Shown here piece by piece: positions 57,288-64,000 of a stretch of 64,000 bases of DNA. The notes under the pieces are model-generated. The model had not been told where the DNA came from. It searched no databases and saw only the letters and a program-made list of their open reading frames with translations. The stretch spans positions 124,001 through 188,000 of the forward strand of contig MPML01000002.1 in NCBI GenBank assembly GCA_002238445.1, written 5' to 3'. Source of the stretch: Caldilineaceae bacterium bin5. Its GTDB lineage: Bacteria > Chloroflexota > Anaerolineae > Caldilineales > Caldilineaceae. The position numbers and the translations under genes were made by a program. How positions within the stretch are numbered: the first letter of the stretch is position 1; every line of letters begins with the position of its first letter.

Positions 57288-57397
57288 CGTCTTCCTCCTG
57301 GAGAGTTATTGGATGCTTTACCGTTTCTATGATTGAACGCTGGATAATGGATGATGAATATCCCAATTTCTGCGGTCATTTCCCAAACTATATCCCA

Positions 57398-57426
57398 AGT
57401 ATACAAGAACATCTGTGCGGTGTCAA
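57398..57426 (-). promoter_or_regulatory. Consensus sigma-70 promoter of lexA
   Basis: Minus strand: TTGACA (57426-57421), 17-nt spacer, TATACT (57403-57398), about 111 nt before the lexA ATG. The best-matching promoter in the window. Confidence 0.85.
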
Positions 57427-57448
57427 GTCCTAGCGCGCACGAATGTTC
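57408..57448. promoter_or_regulatory. Candidate LexA operator pair
   Basis: GAACATCTGTGC (57408-57419) and, inverted, GCACGAATGTTC (57437-57448) are 10/12 matches with the -35 between them. The arms contain AGAACATnTGT-like halves. Autoregulation by LexA is inferred. Confidence 0.55.
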
Positions 57449-57719
57449 CAGCTATGGATTCAACTTGTTGGTAGACCTTTTCTTGATCTACTGAGGGGCA
57501 CGGAGAACATCTTAACATCCTTTTGATCCACAAAGGGATAGGAATAACCTAACACCTTCTTGATCCACGAAGGGCCGCGATGGACCACGAAGAACACCTT
57601 AACTTACTTTTGTCCGCGGAGAGCATATTTTTGTGGAGGGTGGGCGAGGGTCAGGCGGGAGGGCGGTCTGAAGCTGGCCGTCAGGAGGATCGGAAGAAGA
57701 GACCTGGGCGGCTGGGCGA

Positions 57720-57792
57720 GGACTGGTTTTGGAGGGGGGCGTTGCGGGGGCGCAGCCCCTGCACAAGGGAGGCCGCTTGCGGCCGACCGCCC
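57720..57792 (+). repeat. GC-rich structured repeat, copy 4
   Basis: Core like copies 1 and 3 (GGCCGCTTGCGGCC), preceded by TGGTTTTGGAGG as in copy 1. It lies 120 nt before the beta-CASP gene. Confidence 0.85.
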
Positions 57793-57914
57793 AACTGCAG
57801 TGGTCGGTGGTTAGTGCTTTGTTTTCGGTGTTTAGTTGTCATAGGCGGCGCGGGCGGCCTTTGACCGGATATAAACTTACTGTGGCTTAGTAGTCACGAT
57901 AGGGAGCAGGGTTG

Positions 57915-59321
57915 ATGAAGCTTACGTTTCATGGGGCGGCGCAGGAGGTTACGGGGTCGATGCATCTGCTGGAGGTGAACGGGCAGCGGATTTTGCTGGA
58001 CTGCGGGCTTTATCAGGGGCGGCGGCGCGATACTTATGCGCGCAATCTGAACTTTCCGTGGGAGGCGCAGTCGATCGATTGTGTGGTGCTGAGCCATGCC
58101 CATATCGACCATACGGGCAAGCTGCCCAACCTGGTGAAGCAAGGGTTTGAGGGCAATGTCTGGTGTACGGCGGCGACGCGTAATCTGTCGGCGTATATGC
58201 TGATGGACAGCGGTTATATTCAGGAAAAGGATGTGGAGTACCTCAACCGCAAGCGAAGCCGCAGAGGTGAGGCGCCGGTCGAGCCGATCTATACGCGGGA
58301 GGATGCGAGGGAGACGCTGCCGCTGTTTGTGAGTGTTGGCGAGGGGCGGCCTGTGCTGATTGGCAACGGCGTGACGCTGACTTTTCACAATGCCGGGCAC
58401 ATTCTCGGTTCGGCGTTTGTGGAGCTGGAGATTGAGGAGTTTGCCAGCGGTAAGAGCTGGAGGCTGGTTTTCAGCGGTGATCTGGGCCGGGATGAGATTG
58501 CCCTGCTGCGCAGCCCGGCGGTGGCGGCGGAGGCAGACCTGTTGATTATGGAAAGCACATACGGCGGTCGACTGCACGGTCAATACGAAACGGCGCTGAG
58601 GCGGTTGCGGGAAGTGGTCTGTGAAACGGCGCGGCGGGGTGGGAAGGTGATCATTCCGTCGTTTGCGGTGGGACGAACGCAGGAGATTGTATACGCGCTG
58701 AACCAGTTGGATGCGAGAGGAGATATTCCGGAGATTCCGGTATTTGTGGACAGTCCGCTGGCGATCAATGCGACAGATGTGTTCCGCATGCATCCTGAAT
58801 CGTGGGATACGAGCGTGCAAACCTTTATGGAGGATGGGCGGCGACGCAGTCCATTTGACTATCCGCGTATTGAGTATGTGCGGGAGGTGCGGCGCAGTAA
58901 GCAGTTGAACTATATGACGGAGCCGGCGATTATTATCAGCGCGAGCGGCATGGCTGAAAGCGGGCGCGTTCTTCATCATTTGAAGAACAATATTACTCGT
59001 GCGGAAAACACAGTGCTAATTGTCAGTTATCAGGCACAGCACACGCTCGGCCGGCGCATTCTGGAGGGGAATGAGAAGGTGAGGATTTTTGGTGAGGAGT
59101 ACAGTGTGCAGGCAGAGGTTGCCCGGATCAATGGGTACAGCGCGCACGCCGACCAGGCGGAGCTGCTGGAGTGGGCATCGCACTTTGACCGGGAACGGTT
59201 GCAGAGGATATTCCTGGTCCATGGCGAGCCGGAAGGGGCGGGCACGCTGGCGGACGAGTTGCGGGGGCAGGGGCACAGCGATGTGGTTGTGCCGACGCTG
59301 GATGAGTCGTTTGAATTTTGA
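57915..59321 (+). CDS. Metallo-beta-lactamase/beta-CASP RNase-like protein
   Basis: 468 aa. HAHIDHTG is the zinc HxHxDH motif, with GHILGSA, SGDLGR (Asp), and the beta-CASP blocks [25 protein letters not shown]; final His in [10 protein letters not shown]. Similar to archaeal/bacterial CPSF-73-like RNases (Rv2752c/YSH1 type). Processes or degrades RNA. ATG 57915 with AGGGAGCAGG upstream; an adjacent TTG at 57912 is possible. Confidence 0.9.
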   Translation: MKLTFHGAAQEVTGSMHLLEVNGQRILLDCGLYQGRRRDTYARNLNFPWEAQSIDCVVLSHAHIDHTGKLPNLVKQGFEGNVWCTAATRNLSAYMLMDSGYIQEKDVEYLNRKRSRRGEAPVEPIYTREDARETLPLFVSVGEGRPVLIGNGVTLTFHNAGHILGSAFVELEIEEFASGKSWRLVFSGDLGRDEIALLRSPAVAAEADLLIMESTYGGRLHGQYETALRRLREVVCETARRGGKVIIPSFAVGRTQEIVYALNQLDARGDIPEIPVFVDSPLAINATDVFRMHPESWDTSVQTFMEDGRRRSPFDYPRIEYVREVRRSKQLNYMTEPAIIISASGMAESGRVLHHLKNNITRAENTVLIVSYQAQHTLGRRILEGNEKVRIFGEEYSVQAEVARINGYSAHADQAELLEWASHFDRERLQRIFLVHGEPEGAGTLADELRGQGHSDVVVPTLDESFEF

Positions 59322-59341
59322 GGGGCAGCAGGACTAGTGGC

Positions 59342-59371
59342 GGACGGCGCATTGCTACGAATGCGCCGTCC
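59342..59371. terminator. Hairpin between convergent genes
   Basis: GGACGGCGCATT (59342-59353), loop GCTACG, AATGCGCCGTCC (59360-59371). Perfect 12-bp stem 20 nt after the beta-CASP stop. No T-run follows, so it may end transcription weakly or protect the mRNA end. Confidence 0.6.
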
Positions 59372-59403
59372 CTGATTGGCAAACGCGGCGGCGGGTTGTG
59401 CAG

Positions 59404-60273
59404 TCAGCAGCCGGCAAGGAAGCGGGCACCGTGCAGGATTCCCTGTTTTTCGGTTTCCTCGGCGCCGTTGAAGTTGGCGTCTTCGAGCTCGATAGAGACG
59501 GCGCCGCTGTAGCCGTTCTCAGCAAGAATGCGCAGACCCTCGCCCCAGCGGAAGAGCCCTTGTCCCGGTATGGTATAGCGCCAGCTGTGGGCGCCGAAGG
59601 CGATGCGCTCGGCAAAAGTGGCGGGCTGCTCGTGTCCGTAGATGTACATGTTATCGTCGAGGAGTTCGGTATCCTTGCCGTGCACATGGTGGACACGATC
59701 GATGAACTCGGTGAGGAAGCGCAAGGGGTCGATGCCCATGCGAATTAGGTGGGAGGGGTCGTAGTTCACGCTCATCGAAAGTGACGGCACGTCGCGAAAG
59801 AAGGCGCGGTAGGTTTCGGGCGTACAGCAGAGGGCACCGGGACCGGGCCAGCCTTCGATGACGTAGTGGGAGCCGCTTTCCTCGAAGACGGGGGCGAGGG
59901 CGCTAAAGCTTTCAACCATATAGCCGTAGTTTTCGGCGCGCGGCAGATCCGGATTGTCGGGAAGCATGACGGCGAAGTAGTTCTGGGGGCCGGCGGCGGA
60001 GCAGGCGCGGATGCAGGCGCTGTTGCGGGCGAGGGCATCGGCCCTGCGGCCGGGGTCGGCAGAGATCATCCCCTTGTTGTCGGGCAGATCGATTGATCCG
60101 ATGCGTAGGCCGGCCTCGACGACCGTCTTGAGGGCGCCGACGGGATCGCTGGTCAGATCGATCACTTCAAGATCGTTTTGTACGGTCCACTCCACCAGCG
60201 AGGCAGTATCTCGCTGCCACTTTGTGTTGCCGCGGCGGAAGCCGATGGGGAAGTTGCCTGTTCGCGTTCTCAT
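59404..60273 (-). CDS. Sugar phosphate isomerase/epimerase-like TIM barrel
   Basis: 289 aa xylose-isomerase-like barrel. VNYDPSHLIRMG and VHGKDTELLD hold metal-ligand residues, and SIELEDANF ends the barrel. Differs clearly from the paralogue at 49478. ATG 60273 with AAAGGATTTTC upstream. Role unknown; relatives include 3-keto-sugar and inosose isomerases. Confidence 0.85.
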   Translation of the reverse strand: MRTRTGNFPIGFRRGNTKWQRDTASLVEWTVQNDLEVIDLTSDPVGALKTVVEAGLRIGSIDLPDNKGMISADPGRRADALARNSACIRACSAAGPQNYFAVMLPDNPDLPRAENYGYMVESFSALAPVFEESGSHYVIEGWPGPGALCCTPETYRAFFRDVPSLSMSVNYDPSHLIRMGIDPLRFLTEFIDRVHHVHGKDTELLDDNMYIYGHEQPATFAERIAFGAHSWRYTIPGQGLFRWGEGLRILAENGYSGAVSIELEDANFNGAEETEKQGILHGARFLAGC

Positions 60274-60365
60274 TTAGAAAATCCTTTGAAATAGATTGAA
60301 ATATGGGCCGCGTCATTATGACACAAACCTTGTTGATTCGCTCATCCACAGGAGACTTCGGTTGA

Positions 60366-60965
60366 ATGGGATTCTATGACGACGAAGACAACGTGGAAAC
60401 TTACGTGAAGATGGCGGAGGGTTACGACGGGCGAGAACTGGTAGCCGCTCTGCGGCAGCATCTGCCGCCCGGCGCGACGGTTCTCGAATTGGGCATGGGG
60501 CCTGGGAAGGATCTGGCCCTGCTTGCGGAAGCGTTCACTACGACCGACTCCGACCACTCTGAGATATTCTTGCGTCGTTATCGCCGAGACCATCCTGATG
60601 CCGATGTATTAGTGCTGGATGCCGTGACGCTGGAGACGGAGCGATGTTTCGACGCCATCTTTTCCAACAAAGTGCTGCATCACCTGAGCGTGGATGAACT
60701 GCGCAAATCATTACACCTGCAGGCAGCGAGACTGAATGCAGACGGCCTGCTTTTGCACTCTTTCTGGTACGGCGAGGGAACGGAGGAGCATCACGGACTG
60801 CGGTTTACTTATCATACAGACGCGTCGCTTATGGCTATCGTTGACTCAGAATTCGAAAAGGTTGCATGCGTGCGCTACACGGAGATAGACGAAGGTGATT
60901 CGCTGTATCTGCTCCTGCGCCGTTCCTCCCAGGCCCAATCTCTCCCCAGTACAGACGCGTCTTAA
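60366..60965 (+). CDS. Class I SAM-dependent methyltransferase
   Basis: 199 aa. VLELGMGPGKDLALLAE is motif I binding SAM; VLVLDAVTLETERCFDAIFSN covers motif II-III and VLHHL motif IV. Target unknown. ATG with AGGAG 11 nt upstream, divergent from the TIM-barrel gene. Confidence 0.82.
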   Translation: MGFYDDEDNVETYVKMAEGYDGRELVAALRQHLPPGATVLELGMGPGKDLALLAEAFTTTDSDHSEIFLRRYRRDHPDADVLVLDAVTLETERCFDAIFSNKVLHHLSVDELRKSLHLQAARLNADGLLLHSFWYGEGTEEHHGLRFTYHTDASLMAIVDSEFEKVACVRYTEIDEGDSLYLLLRRSSQAQSLPSTDAS

Positions 60966-61353
60966 TTCGGACACCAAGATAGCCGACGAAGGGCGCCCAT
61001 GGTGGGGGCCGTTACTTAATGGTGGGCGCCCTTACTTAATGGAGGCGGCCTCACGTGGTTTTGTCTCAATTTGGGTAACTACTAAGCCGCAAACAGTGTA
61101 TGTCTTGCCCAACTCTTCATCTTCGCCGCCATCAGGGTCTTATGATGGTTTATTCGGTTGGCAGCCGCGAGATTGGTAGGGGCGCGCTGTCGGCATGCCG
61201 CGATGGTGGGAAAGAACCAGCACGGTGGTTAGCCAGGGCGCGGAACTGCGGGGGAACTGCAGGGGTTAAGGGGCTGAGATAGCGGGTGGGGGAGGCGACA
61301 CTGTTGGCTAGACACGTTGCTGGAGAAGAGTGAAAAAAGTGGCTAGCCAGGGC

Positions 61354-61409
61354 GGGGCGTTGCGGGGGCGCAGCCCCTGCACAAGGGAGGGCCGAAGGCC
61401 CGACCGCCC
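61354..61409 (+). repeat. GC-rich structured repeat, copy 5
   Basis: Second hairpin GGGCCGAAGGCCC as in copy 2. Flanks from about 61087 to 61490 match copy 3, including a degenerate stretch 61112-61230, so it is the longest copy. It fills the 549-bp gap before the sulfurtransferase. Confidence 0.85.
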
Positions 61410-61514
61410 AAAATACAACAATGGGAGGAGAAAGAACTCTTTTGCTCGCCTCGTGCAGGGTTGCGAGTCAGTTGCGGCTGAGTAGTTACCAATTTGGTGT
61501 TAGACGCCCTGTAT

Positions 61515-62393
61515 CTACCCTTGAGCGGTAGGTCGGGAGGGGTCTGTGATCCAATCGCTCCAGGAGCCGGGGTAGAGTCGGGCTTCGCCCAGGCCGGCAT
61601 GTTCGAGGGCGAGGGCGTTGTGGCAGGCGGACACGCCGGAGCCGCAGTAGAAGATCACTTCGGATGGAGGGCGGTTGCCCATGAGTTCGCTGAAACGGGC
61701 AGCCAGTTCGGCGGGATCGCGAAAGTGACCTTCGCGCAGGTTGCCGGTATGGGGCAGATTGGAGGCACCGGGGATATGGCCGCCGATGAGGTCGTGGGTT
61801 TCGTTTTCGCCGCGGAAGCGGTCTGCGCCGCGGGCGTCAATGACTAGCGCGCCGCCACTGGCGGTCTTTGCGAGCATTTCGGTGGCATCGACGACCAGTT
61901 CGGGGCGGGGACTGGCGGTGAAGCTGCCGGCTGGCGGTGTTTCGACGCCGCTGCTGGTGGGAAGGCCGGCGGCAGTCCAGGCGATCCAGCCGCCGTCGAG
62001 GACGGCGACAGCCTGGTGTCCGATCCAGCGCAGCATCCACCACATGCGTGCGGCCATGCTGCCGCCGCTGTCATCGTAGAGGGCGACCTGGGTGTGGTTG
62101 CTGATGCCGAGGCGGGCGAGGGTCGCGGCGAAAACCGGTGCATCGGGCAGGGGATGGCGGCCGGTGCGGCCCGGCACGATTGGCCCGGACATGTCGTCGT
62201 CCAGATGGGCGTAGGCTGCGCCGGGGATATGGTTGTGGGCGTAGGCGCGGCGGCCGACTTCGATGTCGCCAAGGTCGAAGCGACAGTCGACGACGCGTAC
62301 ATTGCTTGCGCCCGAGTCATTGGCGGCGAGAGCGTCGGCCAGCTGCGCGCAGTTGATGAGGGTACGGAACTGCAGGTTCTGTTCGTTAGCCAT
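61515..62393 (-). CDS. Sulfurtransferase (two rhodanese domains)
   Basis: 292 aa SseA/TST-type protein. First domain without a catalytic Cys (SGGSMAAR in its loop); second with Cys250 in YCGSGVSA. CGSGVxA favours thiosulfate or mercaptopyruvate sulfurtransferase. AAGGAG upstream of ATG 62393. Confidence 0.9.
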   Translation of the reverse strand: MANEQNLQFRTLINCAQLADALAANDSGASNVRVVDCRFDLGDIEVGRRAYAHNHIPGAAYAHLDDDMSGPIVPGRTGRHPLPDAPVFAATLARLGISNHTQVALYDDSGGSMAARMWWMLRWIGHQAVAVLDGGWIAWTAAGLPTSSGVETPPAGSFTASPRPELVVDATEMLAKTASGGALVIDARGADRFRGENETHDLIGGHIPGASNLPHTGNLREGHFRDPAELAARFSELMGNRPPSEVIFYCGSGVSACHNALALEHAGLGEARLYPGSWSDWITDPSRPTAQG

Positions 62394-62501
62394 TTCTTGG
62401 GCTCCTTTTGAGATATTCAGATTCGCGCTGTGGCGCGCGCTGCAGGAAATTTGCCTGCTCGACGAATCGCGCCGCCCTTATTCCAGTCCAGACAGCAGCA
62501 C

Positions 62502-63266
62502 CTATTCGTGCACATCATCAAAGAGGATGGCATGGACGACTTTGGGGCCGTGAACGCCCATGGTCAGAATTCCTTCGAGGTCGGCCGATTTGCTGGGGCC
62601 GGTGACGATGGAGAGGTTGCGACTCTGGCGCACGAAGGCGTCCAATTGGCCTGCGAACCGCATTTGGGCCAGCCAGTCTTCGCCGGTGGCGAATAGTTTG
62701 CTGAAGGGGATTACGACGAGGTGGCGGAAGGGAGTCAGGCTGGCGGCGCGGGCGTTGGCGCCGCGGCCGCCGACAACGAAAGAGCCGGTGCTGGCAAAGG
62801 CAGCTTCCACTGTGGTGATGCCGGCGCGAATGGAGCGGATGCGTTCCCGCTGCTCTGGGTCGTGCAGATCGGTAGGTTCGATCAGCTTGAAGCCCATCTC
62901 TTTCAGTATGAGAGGCAGACTTTCGATCTGCAGTTGGTGCAGGGGCCAACAGAGGACATCCCAGTCGCCGGCGCGTTCGGCGTTGGCGGTCTTGCGGGCA
63001 GACTGCTCCTCTTCCTGCCACAGTTGCAGACGGGAAATGATGGACAGCCGGGCCTCTGTTTCAGTCTCGAGCAGCTCGCAACTGCCTTTAACGGCGTTCA
63101 GCTCTTGTGCGAAGCGTTCAGCCTGAGCCCAGCGATCGCCCGGAGCATGGGTGACAGTCATGCGCTCGGCCTGGGTGAGCGGGTCGCTGTCCTGGGGAGG
63201 AAAGGGCAGGTCAGGTTGGTTCAAAGTGGCCTTGAGGCGGGACAGGATTGTATCGCGAACGCTCAT
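62502..63266 (-). CDS. lutC: Lactate utilization protein C
   Basis: 254 aa LutC/YkgG (LUD domain). TTVEAAFASTGSFVV in the middle and GPSKSADLEG near the C-terminus are signatures. With LutA and LutB it oxidises L-lactate to pyruvate. The next gene upstream is lutB; lutA is presumably beyond the window edge. Confidence 0.88.
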   Translation of the reverse strand: MSVRDTILSRLKATLNQPDLPFPPQDSDPLTQAERMTVTHAPGDRWAQAERFAQELNAVKGSCELLETETEARLSIISRLQLWQEEEQSARKTANAERAGDWDVLCWPLHQLQIESLPLILKEMGFKLIEPTDLHDPEQRERIRSIRAGITTVEAAFASTGSFVVGGRGANARAASLTPFRHLVVIPFSKLFATGEDWLAQMRFAGQLDAFVRQSRNLSIVTGPSKSADLEGILTMGVHGPKVVHAILFDDVHE

Positions 63267-63359
63267 GTTTCCGTTGTCCAGTACTCTGTGGTCCGTTGCT
63301 CGTTGGTCCGGCTCTCGTTGCCCGGCCGCTGGCGGCGGTGGACAGCCGGGGTGGGATTT

Positions 63360-64000
63360 CTACGTTTGTCCGCGCAGTTTTTTGCGTTGTCTCCACCAAT
63401 GCCGAAAGCTCTTGGGGGCGAAAGGCGCGAAGTCCCGATAGGCGGTCCAGCCATTGAGTGGCGGCGGCATAAACTTGATGTTACCGCCGCTGAGGCCGGC
63501 GTAAACATTGGAGCCGATGCTGGCCATTTTGCCGAGACTCTCATAGGTACGGCGACTGCTCATGAGGCTGGCGTAGCTCTTGATGCCCCAGGCCTCCGAC
63601 TTGGGCGAAACGCCCTGCTGCACAAGATCGGAGCGCAGGTCGAGAAGAAGACGAGGCAGGTCGATTTTGACAGGGCAGACCTCGCGGCAGGCTCCGCAGA
63701 GTGAGGTCGCGTGGGGCAGTTCCTTAAATTGGCCGATTTCGGGAGCGAGGGCAGGCGTGATTACGGCGCCGATGGGGCCGTTGTAGGTGCTCCCGTAGGC
63801 GTGGCCGCCGATCTCCTGGTAGACGGGGCAGGCGTTGAGGCAAGCGCCGCAGCGGATGCACATCAAGGCTTCGCCGTAGCCGCGTGCAAACATGCGGGAG
63901 CGGCCGTTATCGAGCAGGACAACATGCACCTGTTCGGGGCCGTCGACGTCACCTTCCTGGCGCGGGCCGCTGGTCATTGAGCAGTAGACGGTGAGATTTT
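63360..64000 (-). CDS. lutB: Lactate utilization protein B, partial
   Basis: The frame runs through the window end (NLTVYCSM precedes the internal Met at 63977), so only about 213 C-terminal residues of a roughly 480-aa protein are present. Two 4Fe-4S motifs: CIRCGACLNACP and CGACREVCP. VVLLDNGRSRM is typical LutB. 93 nt before lutC on the minus strand. Confidence 0.9.
   Translation of the reverse strand, partial: NLTVYCSMTSGPRQEGDVDGPEQVHVVLLDNGRSRMFARGYGEALMCIRCGACLNACPVYQEIGGHAYGSTYNGPIGAVITPALAPEIGQFKELPHATSLCGACREVCPVKIDLPRLLLDLRSDLVQQGVSPKSEAWGIKSYASLMSSRRTYESLGKMASIGSNVYAGLSGGNIKFMPPPLNGWTAYRDFAPFAPKSFRHWWRQRKKLRGQT

Overview
The window looks like a chromosomal stretch of a moderately GC-rich free-living or symbiotic bacterium. 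The gene content fits Chloroflexota, probably Anaerolineae/Caldilineae. It has many MR/MLE enolases, Gfo/Idh oxidoreductases, a phytanoyl-CoA dioxygenase, xylose-isomerase-like TIM barrels, a LutBC operon, TRAP and ABC sugar uptake, and Tat-type lipoprotein binding proteins. The taxon is inferred from gene families and style; no rRNA or tRNA gene was seen to confirm it. No phage, integrase, transposase or CRISPR was found.

Layout. 1-4.9 kb: a plus-strand catabolic island (partial alpha-helical barrel protein, MR/MLE enolase, Gfo/Idh/MocA, PhyH dioxygenase). 5-9 kb: an XRE regulator and two paralogous lipoproteins separated by long non-coding stretches. 9-20 kb: a membrane glycosyltransferase, ADP-ribosylglycohydrolase, a DUF1907 hydrolase overlapping a second MR/MLE enolase, a flippase-like transporter, GH13 amylase plus lipid-kinase-like gene, and a membrane protein. 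19.8-29.2 kb is the most housekeeping part: argF, cdaA-cdaR-der (c-di-AMP synthesis plus ribosome GTPase), an M28/glutaminyl-cyclase-like enzyme, lgt, and a minus-strand operon ygfZ-lipM-DUF503 (lipoyl/folate-linked). 29.4-35.6 kb: lipoprotein esterase, LLM flavin oxidoreductase, Gfo/Idh, SMP-30 lactonase, DUF4349 lipoprotein.

35.6-49 kb is a transport region: a sugar ABC importer (binding protein and two permeases, no ATPase), aldo/keto reductase, DUF488, gamma-glutamyltransferase, a NYN RNase fused to a cold-shock-like domain, then a TRAP system (dctQ-dctM) facing two near-duplicate TakP-like binding proteins across a strong bidirectional terminator. 48.6-54.8 kb: a minus-strand run of oxidoreductases and sugar-acid enzymes (SDR, TIM barrel, ferredoxin, glycerate 2-kinase, NHL propeller, MDR dehydrogenase). 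54.8-64 kb: a 1.3 kb non-coding stretch with a 122-bp tandem array, a small gene, lexA with a consensus promoter and inverted-repeat operator candidate, a beta-CASP RNase-like protein, another TIM barrel, a methyltransferase, a rhodanese, and lutC-lutB running off the end.

The most unusual non-genic signals are (i) five dispersed copies of a GC-rich structured repeat whose second hairpin shows compensatory change, (ii) the 122-bp tandem array, and (iii) the lexA control region. The most unusual genes are the NYN-cold-shock fusion, the DUF1907/enolase overlap and the tandem lipoprotein and TRAP binding-protein duplications. I did not find a clear defence or wholly new multi-gene system. Transport and dehydrogenation of sugars and sugar acids is the dominant theme.
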